The position numbers were made by a program, and so were the translations under genes. A model generated the notes under the pieces. It was not told where the DNA came from. It saw only the letters and a list, made by a program, of their open reading frames with translations, and ran no database searches. 64,000 bases of DNA from Hyphomicrobiales bacterium. Lineage in GTDB: Bacteria; Pseudomonadota; Alphaproteobacteria; Rhizobiales; Rhizobiaceae. The stretch covers positions 1 to 64,000 of the forward strand of contig JAJFHU010000050.1 in NCBI GenBank assembly GCA_021775455.1, in the 5' to 3' direction. Shown piece after piece: positions 18,467 through 27,289 of this stretch. How positions within the stretch are numbered: position 1 is the stretch's first letter; each line of letters begins with the position of its first letter.

Positions 18467-18817
18467 GTTGTAATTTCGAATTCTTAATCGGCATTGATGC
18501 CATCTATCAATCCCGGCTCTGTTGCGGCAGTTTTCTTTTGAAAATCGGCATGTCTTTGTTTTCTGTTATTCTCATGGCTCCCAATGTGAATTGGACTGCG
18601 AAATAACCCAAAGTCTGAATTCACATATGACAGCAGTGCGTTTTATCCAAGGTTTGCCACTCGATTCACACCCAAATGCTTTTGGGCAAGAGGCAGTGAG
18701 TATCAGGAACATGGCACAAGTTTAGTAATTGAAACTTCTTAATTCTTGTTCCTGACAATTTGATTGGTTTATAAGAATTGGTTTGTTGTTATAATGGAAT
18801 GACAGACCTGCCGATGG
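18467..18817. other. Intergenic region without recognisable gene
   Basis: About 350 bases between the terminator and the next supported gene. A 67-codon frame at 18522-18725 lacks a ribosome binding site and a recognisable product, and I do not call it. No RNA gene or repeat is evident. Confidence 0.5.
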
Positions 18818-19183
18818 TTACTCACTCCATACGCCACATTTTGTGAGCAACCCAGATTGGGTGGTATAGCTGTCGCTAGCGATAAGTTTAAGACCATTCC
18901 TTTTCGCCTTTGCAGCAGCCTTGCCATATTTTTTTCCCCAATCAAATATCCATTTTGCACCTGACGGGTTCGGACCATATGACACTTTCAGCAAGATGCG
19001 TTTGAATCCTGAGCGAGCCGCTCCAGCCTTGCATTTGATAGCAGTAGGTATCTTTTTTGATTTGTAAGCACCCTTCAAAACAACGTAGATTTCGTCACCA
19101 GCCACCCAATCAGATGTCGCTGCTACAGATAGGGAAGTAAATGCTATAAAAAATGAAAATGTAATAAGTGAAAATTTTCTCAT
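18818..19183 (-). CDS. Small exported basic protein, function unknown
   Basis: A 121-residue protein whose ATG at 19183 is preceded by AAGGAGAC. Residues 1-22 form a signal peptide ending SVAA. The mature part is Lys/Gly-rich (KGAYKSKKIPTAIKCKAG, GKKYGKAAAKAKRNGLKL) and has two Cys residues, one in KCKAG and one near the end in TKCGVWSE, which could form one disulfide. I do not recognise the family. It is divergent from the LuxR-type regulator gene and shares a short intergenic region with it, so the regulator may control it. Confidence 0.62.
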   Translation of the reverse strand: MRKFSLITFSFFIAFTSLSVAATSDWVAGDEIYVVLKGAYKSKKIPTAIKCKAGAARSGFKRILLKVSYGPNPSGAKWIFDWGKKYGKAAAKAKRNGLKLIASDSYTTQSGLLTKCGVWSE

Positions 19184-19260
19184 TTTGTCTCCTTGTTCAT
19201 CGACAAGTCCATAATTTAAGACTCGTAACCCCAACTAATCTTTGACAATGAAAAAATAAC

Positions 19261-19276
19261 ACCCCCAAATGGGGGT
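19261..19276. promoter_or_regulatory. Palindromic candidate operator between divergent genes
   Basis: ACCCCCAAATGGGGGT is a near-perfect palindrome (7-base arms ACCCCCA and TGGGGGT around AA). It lies 55 bases upstream of the LuxR-type gene and 78 bases upstream of the divergent small-protein gene. There is no T-run, so a protein-binding site is likelier than a terminator. Confidence 0.4.
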
Positions 19277-19330
19277 TGGACGTAACAGTTTTAGGTTTAT
19301 TTGACTTGTGATTAATTTAGTGGGGGGATA

Positions 19331-20506
19331 ATGACAGCAAACAAGTATACAAATGAGGAATTAGAAACAGCACTTCGAATATCCCCCTTGTTTTATGATG
19401 CCGTTCTGGATGAAACTCGCTGGCCGGATGCATTGAGCGTCGTTGCAAATTTTTGCGATGGGAGCCGGGGAGCATCTGCTCACATCTTCAAGATATCTCC
19501 CCCTACACTTTATGCTAATTATTCCTGGAATATGTCCGAACAAGACGCCAAATTTTTTCTTTCATTTGACGACCACCAAAATGGCGACCCGCGTTTCAAG
19601 GAACATTTAAAGCGGCCCAACATGCCTTTCCACTGCCGCATGCTTGTGGATGATAAAACAATGCGTGCCTCACCAATTTACACTCAGGTATTCAAACGGA
19701 TAAATGTTGAATACACGTTGGGAGTCGGAATTTATAACGAGGAATTGAATTATGGTTTTTCGCTGGGTGTCTTTCGCGGACGCGAACATCAACCATTCAC
19801 TGAAGCCAGTCTAAACCGTATTTCCCTTCTTCTTCCCCACCTGCGTCGGGTTGCCGACATTTATATTCGACTCACAGAGGCGGAAAATCGATTCATGCAG
19901 GCGAATAAACTTTTAAGTGAAATGAAACTTGCAATCGTTTTTGTAAACAAACTTGGAGATGTTGTATTTCAAAACAAGTCAGCTCAATCGTTACTGGAAA
20001 ATATGGATGGGATACAGTTGAACGGAGAACGTCTGATGCATACTTCTTCATTAATCACAGCTAAAATCCTCGATAATGTTAAGGAGATTGCAGTTGCAGA
20101 CATGATTGGACAAAGGCCCAAAGCCAAACATTTAGTAGTCCCAAGGCCAGCGGCGGGAGCACCATTGCAAGCGACATTTTGTTCTCTGGCTTCTTATGAT
20201 GGGCCAAATTTTGAATCATTTTCCGAACGTGGATTTGTTGCAATCTATTTTTCTGATCCGCTTGCCGTTTACGAATCTGACACAGAGCAATTACAGCGAA
20301 TTTTTGGCCTCACCACAGCCGAAGCAGGGGTCCTTAAACATTTGGCGGGAGGAGAATCATTGAAGGAAATCTCAACCAATTCAAGAAGATCCCTGGAAAC
20401 AATTCGCGGTCACTCCAAATCTCTTTTATTCAAAATGAACGCAAAGCGGCAATCTGATTTGGTAAGAATGGCGCTGAATGTTCTGGATCCGTTGGATCCC
20501 AATTAA
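19331..20506 (+). CDS. LuxR-family transcriptional regulator
   Basis: A 391-residue cytoplasmic regulator. The C-terminal LuxR-type helix-turn-helix (about residues 325-385) contains LTTAEAGVLKHLAGGESLKEIS, then SLETIRGHSKSLLFKMNAKRQSDLVRM, where TIRGHSKSLLFKMN is the recognition-helix region. The N-terminal 200 residues show no autoinducer-binding signature I can identify. The middle (LSEMKLAIVFVNKLGDVVFQNKSAQ, about 195-225) looks PAS-like. There is no receiver domain and no luxI-type synthase nearby, so it is probably a solo regulator sensing a small molecule. The divergent small exported protein is the most likely linked gene. Confidence 0.78.
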   Translation: MTANKYTNEELETALRISPLFYDAVLDETRWPDALSVVANFCDGSRGASAHIFKISPPTLYANYSWNMSEQDAKFFLSFDDHQNGDPRFKEHLKRPNMPFHCRMLVDDKTMRASPIYTQVFKRINVEYTLGVGIYNEELNYGFSLGVFRGREHQPFTEASLNRISLLLPHLRRVADIYIRLTEAENRFMQANKLLSEMKLAIVFVNKLGDVVFQNKSAQSLLENMDGIQLNGERLMHTSSLITAKILDNVKEIAVADMIGQRPKAKHLVVPRPAAGAPLQATFCSLASYDGPNFESFSERGFVAIYFSDPLAVYESDTEQLQRIFGLTTAEAGVLKHLAGGESLKEISTNSRRSLETIRGHSKSLLFKMNAKRQSDLVRMALNVLDPLDPN

Positions 20507-20654
20507 AAATGCGAGCAATTTTGGGGTCTGCCACGTTTAAAATTGGGCACACATGGGAAGTGATTCAATTCATATATTGACTGGTATCATAATACCCTAT
20601 TTACAACCAGCTGTTTTTATTCACCAATTTCAATCGATTGGCATTATTTGTGAC

Positions 20655-20683
20655 TTGACGCTCTGTTGAGCAGTCTTTATAAA
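20655..20683 (+). promoter_or_regulatory. Sigma-70 promoter of rplM-rpsI
   Basis: TTGACG at 20655-20660 and TATAAA at 20678-20683 are separated by exactly 17 bases, a near-consensus promoter about 72 bases upstream of the rplM start. Confidence 0.7.
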
Positions 20684-20696
20684 CCTCTACAGATCA

Positions 20697-20711
20697 GGCC
20701 CAAAGTGGGCC
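20697..20711 (+). promoter_or_regulatory. Leader hairpin in the rplM 5' UTR
   Basis: GGCCCA at 20697-20702 pairs with TGGGCC at 20706-20711 through a three-base loop and is followed by TTGTTTTATTT. It lies in the predicted transcript leader and could act in attenuation or ribosomal-protein autoregulation; in E. coli L13 represses its own operon. Here the role is inference. Confidence 0.35.
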
Positions 20712-20754
20712 TTGTTTTATTTGAAGAACAATCTGGTTTCCAGGAACAGCTAAC

Positions 20755-21219
20755 ATGAAAACCTTCACGCAGAAGCCTGCCGAGGTGGTGAAGAAATGGT
20801 TGCTTGTCGATGCCGAGGACATAGTTCTCGGTCGGCTGGCGTCCATTGTTGCCACCCGCCTTCGCGGCAAACACAAAGTGACCTATACACCGCACGTTGA
20901 TGATGGCGATAATGTCATTGTCATAAACGCTGACAAGGTGAAACTGACCGGCAAGAAATACTCTGACAAAAAATATTACTGGCACACCGGTTATCCGGGC
21001 GGCATCAAGGAACGTACCGCACGTGCAATCCTCGAAGGACGTTTTCCAGAGCGTGTAGTGCAAAAGGCGGTAGAGCGCATGATGCCTGGTGGCCCGCTTT
21101 CCCGCCAACAGATGAAAAACCTGCGGGTTTATGCTGGTGCCGAGCATCCGCATGAAGCGCAATCTCCTACCGTGCTGGACGTAGCCAGCATGAATTCCAA
21201 GAACAAGAGGAGCGCGTAA
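20755..21219 (+). CDS. rplM: 50S ribosomal protein L13
   Basis: A 154-residue L13, one of the early-assembly proteins of the large subunit. Landmarks are [48 protein letters not shown] and [13 protein letters not shown]. Length is typical. It is followed after two bases by rpsI with a shared promoter, the universally conserved bacterial order. Confidence 0.97.
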   Translation: MKTFTQKPAEVVKKWLLVDAEDIVLGRLASIVATRLRGKHKVTYTPHVDDGDNVIVINADKVKLTGKKYSDKKYYWHTGYPGGIKERTARAILEGRFPERVVQKAVERMMPGGPLSRQQMKNLRVYAGAEHPHEAQSPTVLDVASMNSKNKRSA

Positions 21220-21221
21220 TC

Positions 21222-21728
21222 ATGGCTGACCTTAATTCACTTGAAGAACTCGGCAGTGCACTGGAAGGCGGTGTTGCAGCTGATGGTGTTGAAACCGCTC
21301 CTCAGGATAGCGCACCGGTTTACGTGCAAAAACTCGACGAACAAGGCCGCGCTTATGCAACCGGCAAACGCAAGGACGCTGTTGCCCGTGTCTGGATTAA
21401 ACCCGGAAGCGGCAAAATCACAGTCAACAAAAAAGACGGCGACGCCTACTTTGCCCGCCCGGTCTTGCAGATGATACTACGCCAGCCAATCGTCGCTGCA
21501 GCTCGTGATGGTCAATATGACGTCATCGCAACGGTTCGTGGCGGCGGACTGTCTGGTCAGGCCGGTGCGGTTCGTCATGGAATCTCCAAGGCATTGACCA
21601 ATTATGAACCGGAGCTTCGCGGCGTCCTGAAAAAAGGCGGTTTCCTTACTCGTGACTCGCGTGTTGTAGAACGTAAAAAATACGGCAAAGCAAAAGCCCG
21701 CAAGTCGTTCCAGTTCTCGAAGCGCTAG
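21222..21728 (+). CDS. rpsI: 30S ribosomal protein S9
   Basis: A 168-residue S9 with the alphaproteobacterial acidic N-terminal extension (about 40 residues, [12 protein letters not shown] onward). The core has [40 protein letters not shown] and the invariant C-terminal SFQFSKR tail that reaches the P-site tRNA. It overlaps no other gene and ends before a strong terminator at 21752. Confidence 0.97.
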   Translation: MADLNSLEELGSALEGGVAADGVETAPQDSAPVYVQKLDEQGRAYATGKRKDAVARVWIKPGSGKITVNKKDGDAYFARPVLQMILRQPIVAAARDGQYDVIATVRGGGLSGQAGAVRHGISKALTNYEPELRGVLKKGGFLTRDSRVVERKKYGKAKARKSFQFSKR

Positions 21729-21751
21729 AACTGTTTTCTTATACAAAATTC

Positions 21752-21784
21752 AAAACCCCGGACTTGTTCCGGGGTTTTTTGTTT
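21752..21784 (+). terminator. Rho-independent terminator of rplM-rpsI
   Basis: AAAACCCCGGA at 21752-21762 pairs with TCCGGGGTTTT at 21768-21778 around CTTGT, and a T-run continues to 21781. Confidence 0.9.
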
Positions 21785-21992
21785 GGCAGCTTCCATCAGG
21801 ATTGAAATTGACACTGAAATGATCGTTCCTGAAGTCTAAATTGTGCCACGTGTGGAAGTTTGTTTTGAGGCCAATGACAATTGATCCGACCGCAACACTG
21901 AAATGCCAATAACTTCCGATTATTGAAGGAAATGTTTTGAGATTGTAATTACGTTTGGCAAAGCACAAATTTCCAACCACGCGAACAACGAA

Positions 21993-23075
21993 TTACAACC
22001 CTAATCTCCTGGATAGGGCTTCTATGTCGACGTTGCGGAAGAGTTGTTCAGCCTCTGGTGCAAGGGTGGTATTCATGACTGAGAGCGTTTGCAGCAGGTC
22101 TCTTGCCCGATTTTTAACAAATTGCTGCCCTTCAGCAATTGGCTTTTCCAGTTCGCATTTCTGGATGAAATTCTGATAATCCGCCTCGTACTGCAATAAC
22201 TCTTCATCGTCGACTGCATGGGAAATTGCACTTTCAAAGTGATCTAGAAGTGTTTGGCGCTCGTAACCCAAGCGATTCGACTTCAACCGTAATTGGCGTG
22301 ACTCTTTGCCGTTATCAACCCGATGGTAAACGTTGAATAAAAAATCCGGACTACCCTTGGCAAGGTGTGCAACATATTCCAACTGGCTTCGCCAAATACG
22401 GTGCAGCACAAAATATGGTTTGAGCTCGCTCTCCGAAAATTGACCGATTTGAACAACATGAGACCCACGATTTCGTTTCGGTTCACCATCGCTCAAAACA
22501 TACTTTGCGCTTCTGCTCACAACATTGTGGACCCGGACACTCTGTATTCTGAGTTCAGGTTTGAAAACCGATTTTACATGCATATCATTGTGAAGACAGT
22601 TGGAATGGGCAAGTGGTAAACCAAATTCCTTTGTATCTCCACTTTTTAACGCCCATTGAAAAGATACTACGTCCGGAAAATTCAACTCCGTCAGGCACTG
22701 CCTGATTGATCCTCCAGGCATCGTGCTGCAAAGGAGCTCGTCCAAATCAAGGAACATCAGATAGGTAAACTTGTCTGCGCGGGCTTCTTTGCGCATTATC
22801 CTGTATGCTGTCTTTTGATAACTGTCATCCTCCAGATTATCATAAATGTAATTGGCATCACGATATACAAGAGGGTAATGCGCAGAAATTTTGCGGCAAA
22901 CGTCAACCGAATTATCCTCAATCAAATTTAAGTAAATTTCAATTTCATCAAATCCCATGCGCAAATGGTGAAAGACCCACATGGGCAGATAAGCCGCCTC
23001 GTCTTTTGCAATTGCGGAAAGCTTGACCCTTAAATCTTTTGGCTTGCGGAAGCGGGAGAGAAAATTGTTAAGCAT
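21993..23075 (-). CDS. Glycosyltransferase family 2/92-like protein
   Basis: A 360-residue protein of the Glyco_tranf_2_4 type (related to GT92), with LSAIAKDEAAYLPMWVFHHLRMGFDEI, the substrate loop YLMFLDLDELL (DxD-like FLDLDE) and WALKSGDTKEFG. Residues after about 260 are helical and may bind the acceptor. The ATG at 23075 has GGACAG upstream, whereas an earlier TTG at 23111 would add 12 residues. It is leftward like the other sugar-transfer genes but separated from them by a galE remnant. Likely role: adding a sugar to a surface polysaccharide; donor and acceptor are unknown. Confidence 0.75.
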   Translation of the reverse strand: MLNNFLSRFRKPKDLRVKLSAIAKDEAAYLPMWVFHHLRMGFDEIEIYLNLIEDNSVDVCRKISAHYPLVYRDANYIYDNLEDDSYQKTAYRIMRKEARADKFTYLMFLDLDELLCSTMPGGSIRQCLTELNFPDVVSFQWALKSGDTKEFGLPLAHSNCLHNDMHVKSVFKPELRIQSVRVHNVVSRSAKYVLSDGEPKRNRGSHVVQIGQFSESELKPYFVLHRIWRSQLEYVAHLAKGSPDFLFNVYHRVDNGKESRQLRLKSNRLGYERQTLLDHFESAISHAVDDEELLQYEADYQNFIQKCELEKPIAEGQQFVKNRARDLLQTLSVMNTTLAPEAEQLFRNVDIEALSRRLGL

Positions 23076-23189
23076 AACACTGTCCAAAAACAACGCGTGA
23101 CGGTTTGGCAATTACCCACAACGAGCATACCCTGGTAAACCAGCATAAAGTTAACCCGGATTACGATCGTTTGGAACAATACATATTCA

Positions 23190-23429
23190 ATGACTGAGCG
23201 GTGGCGCCCCGGATTTGACACTTCAGTTAAAGACATAATCAATGCCGCCAGTAAGGTGACGGGTCAGAGAATTATTTCGAAAAATTACCCACGCAGGAAC
23301 GGTGATCCGGATATTTTGGTTGTTGATCCCGCTCTTGTACAGAAAACACTGAATTGGAACGCCAAGAATTCATATTTGAGACAGATTGTTCTTGATGCAT
23401 GGAATTGTCATAAAATTCGGTTTAAGTAA
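23190..23429 (+). pseudogene. Remnant of a UDP-glucose 4-epimerase (galE-like) gene, C-terminal part
   Basis: The 79 codons TSVKDIINAASKVTGQR, YPRRNGDPDILVVDPALVQKTL and IVLDAWNCHK match the C-terminal fifth of GalE-type epimerases (SVREVI..A..VTG, PRR.GDP..L.AD, TLGW, I..AW.WH). The N-terminal Rossmann domain and the YxxxK active site, some 250 residues, are missing, so it cannot be an epimerase. It is on the opposite strand to the flanking glycosyltransferase genes. It is a decayed fragment marking an older polysaccharide locus. Confidence 0.75.
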
Positions 23430-23501
23430 TATCATCAGTCTGTGCGTCTGGTTTTCAGTTTGAGGAAGACATTCCTGAATGCGCTCCTGAAATTTTTTGC
23501 A

Positions 23502-24284
23502 TCAACCTTTGTTGTAAAAAAAATCCTCAAATCCAGACTCCAGATAGCGGCTAACCTCAATCCTGGATCTGACAGAAGGAAGTTTTCTGACATTCAAACT
23601 GCGCACCATCCCTGGCAGCTTGTAATTGACATGTTTCGCGATTTCTTTGACTCCCGTTTCATCATCGCCGTGTTTTTCATATGAAAGGTAAATTGGAGAA
23701 ATCTTGTGTCGGGTAAAAAACTCTTCCCATATTCCATTTTCCCTGGCAATTTTGACAATTTCCAACTCTATTTCTTTTGAATTTATTTTAATGTCATCCG
23801 CATAATCTGCCGGTAATTGAACTGCAAATTTGCCCGGAACGAAATTTCCCTGGTCACTTTCGATTAAGTGATTGATTCCAGTCTTGCGTGAAATGATTCG
23901 GGACAATGCCTGATTTACATAATTTCCGCGGTTCTGCATCACCCAACATGCATCGGAATAAAAGCGGAAAAGCGACCCCCAAGAAGCAGTGGGCGTAGAA
24001 ACTTTGTAGTAGTAATCCAAAGCTTTGTTAACATGACCAGCGTAATCTGCCATGATTTTTACGGCTGCAATCTTGGTGTCATTGTTGCAGCAGGTTTTGT
24101 GAACTTCATTGATTTTCTTATCAAGGTTTTCAAGATTGCTTGTTCGAATTGAATTAGCAATGCCAATGAAACGTTCCTCCGGGAACCCCATTTGATGACG
24201 AGTAAGGTCATCGCACAGGACCGTCGAACCCGATCGTTGTGTCGCGCAGATTACAATTGTCTTCGTATCGTTCTTATCATTCAT
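23502..24284 (-). CDS. Stf0-type sulfotransferase
   Basis: A 260-residue PAPS-dependent sulfotransferase resembling the Stf0 family. The 5'-phosphosulfate-binding loop is at the start, TIVICATQRSGSTVLCDDL, with RSGST contacting the 5'-phosphosulfate. FPEERFI and the C-terminal RSRIEVSRYL are also present. Known Stf0 acts on trehalose in mycobacteria; bacterial relatives sulfate surface carbohydrates. It overlaps the preceding glycosyltransferase gene by 4 bases (ATGA), implying translational coupling and a shared product, most likely a sulfated polysaccharide or glycolipid. The acceptor is not known. Confidence 0.72.
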   Translation of the reverse strand: MNDKNDTKTIVICATQRSGSTVLCDDLTRHQMGFPEERFIGIANSIRTSNLENLDKKINEVHKTCCNNDTKIAAVKIMADYAGHVNKALDYYYKVSTPTASWGSLFRFYSDACWVMQNRGNYVNQALSRIISRKTGINHLIESDQGNFVPGKFAVQLPADYADDIKINSKEIELEIVKIARENGIWEEFFTRHKISPIYLSYEKHGDDETGVKEIAKHVNYKLPGMVRSLNVRKLPSVRSRIEVSRYLESGFEDFFYNKG

Positions 24285-25255
24285 CGGTCATACAATTTCT
24301 TGTCCATGGAAAGAACCTTCTGCAACCAGGCTGGTAATATTCTATGCTTGCTTCCCAAATGATGACCTGCAACCAGGCCAGCTTGTTGTGCAAATCGCTT
24401 CGCACGCTCAATCCAGTTGACTGGCCCATATTTTTGTCGATCAATTTTTTCAATAAATGCAACCGCACCCAATCTAAGCGCTTTAGTAAGTGCCTGCTGC
24501 AATGAACCAGATAGATGATACCCAAAATACCTTTCAAAGTTTCGCGATTCATCAAAAGCCCGACGCATTTGATCAATACATCCGTAGTTGTGAGAATGGA
24601 TAACAACAGCATCCGGTGCGTAGGCTTTTGCGTATCCAGCCTCAATCATGTCACGTGCCCATAATTGGTCTTCTGCAAATTCGACATCCGGATAAGGAAT
24701 TTTTTCCCACACCGACTTACGCATAAGTGAATTGTTATCAGAGTAAAAATGCAAAAACTGCCGCCATCTTTGATCGTTTGCGTATCTTTGCACATTCGTA
24801 TCGCGATGGACCACCAAAGGATGATTTAGAAAAGCGGCAAAGTGCCTGTCCAAATCCCGCTTCGTGAACGGCGAGGCATCATTGCAAGCGACGTGCTTTC
24901 CAAAAACACCCGCGACCCGGTCATCTTGTTCTGCAGCGCTCACAAGATTGGCCAACCAATGCTTGTCAAGCGGTTCGGCATCGTGTGTTATCAAAGCTAC
25001 AAATTCCGAGTTTGCCACTGCAATCGCTTTATTTCGAGTGCAACCGTGCCCAAATTCCTTTGGATCAATTTGAATAAGGCGCACATCTGGAAAACTCTCT
25101 ACATATTCGACAGTCCCGTCTTTCGAGCCTGAATCGATCACAATTATTTCAAATGACCATGGTGTGCATTGATGTCGAACTTTTTCCAAGACATTTTTGA
25201 ACCGCTGCATTGCGTTTTTGGTAGGTATAATGACTGCACAGCGATACTTGGGCAT
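24281..25255 (-). CDS. Glycosyltransferase family 2 (rhamnosyltransferase-like)
   Basis: A 324-residue GT-A glycosyltransferase starting at the ATG at 25255. The N-terminal VIIPTKNAMQRFKNVLEKV, IVIDSGSKDGTVE and the donor/metal motif THDAEPLD fit GT2 rhamnosyltransferase-type enzymes. EFGHGCTRNKAI and FAEDQLWARDMIEAGYAKAY (ED..W general-base motif) follow. The start overlaps the stop of the upstream GT4 gene (TGATG) and its own stop overlaps the start of the sulfotransferase gene (ATGA), so the three are translated as a coupled unit. Sugar and acceptor are unknown. Confidence 0.85.
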   Translation of the reverse strand: MPKYRCAVIIPTKNAMQRFKNVLEKVRHQCTPWSFEIIVIDSGSKDGTVEYVESFPDVRLIQIDPKEFGHGCTRNKAIAVANSEFVALITHDAEPLDKHWLANLVSAAEQDDRVAGVFGKHVACNDASPFTKRDLDRHFAAFLNHPLVVHRDTNVQRYANDQRWRQFLHFYSDNNSLMRKSVWEKIPYPDVEFAEDQLWARDMIEAGYAKAYAPDAVVIHSHNYGCIDQMRRAFDESRNFERYFGYHLSGSLQQALTKALRLGAVAFIEKIDRQKYGPVNWIERAKRFAQQAGLVAGHHLGSKHRILPAWLQKVLSMDKKLYDR

Positions 25256-26457
25256 CACTCCTCATCCTGAATGGTAGCCAGCAAAACACGCTCTTTAATT
25301 GCGTTTTCAATAATACGTGCTGAATTTTCCCAACTGGACCGCCTTACAAAAGAACGGCCAGCGTCCGCAATCTCCACCTGTTTTGACTTGTCCTCGAGCA
25401 ACGCCTGGATAGTATTGGCAATTCCTTCCGGTGTTGGATTAGCAAATGCCATGGCATCCTTTGGAAAAATCATGTTAACGCTATCAACATCGAGGTCTAC
25501 AACCGGTAGGCCGCAAGCCATCATTTCCTTGTTGACCAAAGAATGATTGGTGGTGGAAAAAACCACACCAATAGTCGCCTTTTGGTATATCTCGGCCAGA
25601 CCTGTCACATCAACTACACCATGGTTTACATGGTCATATCCCAATTTCATTTTCCCAATGTCATCACCAAAAAAATCTACCTCAAATTCTACGCCGCGTT
25701 GCTTCAGAATCTCCAATGCCAGAAAGCCAAGTTCTGCGGCACGCCTTGGAGTGTAAAATCGAGCGTAAAATGCAATCCGGTTACTCGCCCGTTCGACCTT
25801 TTCATTTACCTCATAAATTGAGCCATCGTATGATAGAGGCCACGCAATCGACCATCGTCCAAACCTGGTCGTCATAATTTCATGCAACCACTCACCGGCG
25901 CATAAGCAATCAAATTCAAAAGAGTATGTCGCATCGGTAATCAGCGCTTCAGTTCCCATAGGATAGAAAAGCGTTTCATAATCTTGCACAAAGTAGAATT
26001 TTTTTCGGAATCCTGTCATTGCATTGACCGGGTAACATGTGAATCGGTCAGTCGCGATAAGCGCATCACCAATCGCTTTCGGTAACGTTTCGCTGAATAA
26101 TTCGATAGGGCCACTAAAGGGCTGAAAATGCTTATTTATGGTTTCTCTAGCGGCCTCAGCAGTGTCGTGTGACGATGGATGCTGGATGAATAGACAAACT
26201 TCATGGCCAAATTTCTCCAGGAAATGCGCAATTCGAAAAATTGTCATGTGCCCGCCTCTCCCGGGCTTGAAATCGGGCAAAACCCAGCAAATTTTTAATC
26301 GGGATAGATCTATTTCCCCTGATGGAGCTACCAAATTCTGACGCCTGTAATCCAGGAACTGGTTCAAGTATTCAAGCCGAACTTCAATCGGTGTTGAGCG
26401 ATAAGTCTTGAGGCGCCTTTTTATTCTGTAAAAAATGGATTTTTGTTTTTTGGACAT
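25255..26457 (-). CDS. Glycosyltransferase family 4, WsaF-like
   Basis: A 400-residue GT-B protein. The N-terminal ICWVLPDFKPGRGGHMTIFRIAHFLEKFGHEVCLF and the C-terminal VFSTTNHSLVNKEMMACGLPVVDLD resemble WsaF-type rhamnosyltransferases. In GT4 enzymes the EMMACGLPV element corresponds to the EX7E nucleotide-sugar region. The ATG at 26457 was chosen over an in-frame TTG six bases upstream. It is the first gene of the coupled GT4-GT2-sulfotransferase unit. A region of no recognised genes lies upstream. Confidence 0.78.
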   Translation of the reverse strand: MSKKQKSIFYRIKRRLKTYRSTPIEVRLEYLNQFLDYRRQNLVAPSGEIDLSRLKICWVLPDFKPGRGGHMTIFRIAHFLEKFGHEVCLFIQHPSSHDTAEAARETINKHFQPFSGPIELFSETLPKAIGDALIATDRFTCYPVNAMTGFRKKFYFVQDYETLFYPMGTEALITDATYSFEFDCLCAGEWLHEIMTTRFGRWSIAWPLSYDGSIYEVNEKVERASNRIAFYARFYTPRRAAELGFLALEILKQRGVEFEVDFFGDDIGKMKLGYDHVNHGVVDVTGLAEIYQKATIGVVFSTTNHSLVNKEMMACGLPVVDLDVDSVNMIFPKDAMAFANPTPEGIANTIQALLEDKSKQVEIADAGRSFVRRSSWENSARIIENAIKERVLLATIQDEE

Positions 26458-27289
26458 CTGCAAACTAAATTTTCTATCTGAGAGATAATTTATCCAATTT
26501 CCGAATTGTCAATGGTCATTGTCAGGAAAAATTTTATCCCGATGCAGCATTACTGTATTTTTGTGTACAAAATTCAATACTCCGGGCAAGTTCCGCAGTC
26601 ATTCCATTTCCTGGTAGTTTGGACGGTAACAAACATTCCACAATTAGACAGGCTCGCCAAATGCCGGTAGCGGAAGTGTGTATGTTCCGTAGTGTTTCAA
26701 CTGTTTTTGCCTAAAAACCACGAACCCGGACGTGTTTCCCGGGTGTTTTATACGTGAATTTCAACACCCAAAATTGTTCCAACCTGACTGCTTTTTTTGA
26801 TTACCTCGGAGTTGAGACAGCGGTATCCAATATGTCCTTTGCATATTCACTGGGGCACGGGCGATACGAGTATAGCGGAACCGGTTTGGCCGGGCTTTTT
26901 GGCCAGCGCTCAAATTTCGTCAAATTTGCCATTGGCGGATACTGAAAGATATTCAGCTACCTTTACCATCAAGTGCACATGCTCTTCAGCACTATCTTTT
27001 TTCACACGGACCCCGCAGTCGATATTGATTCCCGTCTCAAAATACACTGGTATATCCTTTGTTCACCCAGGATATACGTCTATGGAGCCGAATCAGATCA
27101 CAAAAACCTCGAAGATGGGGGCTTCAAACCCGTTGACCGATATTGCAGTTAACTTCAGATTGCCAGTGCCTGAATACAACTGGAGTACCGTCACAATGTC
27201 ATTACATTTACCTGAAACAAAAGGCATGAATCCTTGAAACTCAAGCCACGCATGGCATACTGCAGGCCACGGCCCATGGAGAAACAGTG
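26458..27289. other. Non-coding stretch with terminator-like copies and a decayed frame
   Basis: About 830 bases without an intact gene. At 26566 a 12-base copy of the sequence preceding the rpsI terminator (TACAAAATTCAA) is followed by a diverged stem-loop. Near 26720-26745 another GGGT-rich hairpin resembles that terminator. From about 27237 down to 26835 on the minus strand one frame reads protein-like for long runs (VYFETGINIDCGVRVKKDS, HVHLMVKVAEYL) but is interrupted by several TGA codons. I cannot name the ancestor. The 146-codon plus-strand frame opposite it looks like an antisense shadow. Confidence 0.4.

Noticed and set aside
18522-18725. 67-codon frame after the Cys-rich gene
   Set aside because: No start signal, no recognisable product, plain intergenic composition.
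26797-27237. 146-codon plus-strand frame in the long gap before the transglycosylase gene
   Set aside because: No ribosome binding site or recognisable product; it lies opposite a decayed minus-strand frame and reads as its antisense shadow.
26835-27237. TGA-only stops as selenocysteine or recoded tryptophan
   Set aside because: No SECIS-like element or sense of a conserved protein; surrounding genes use TGA as stop.
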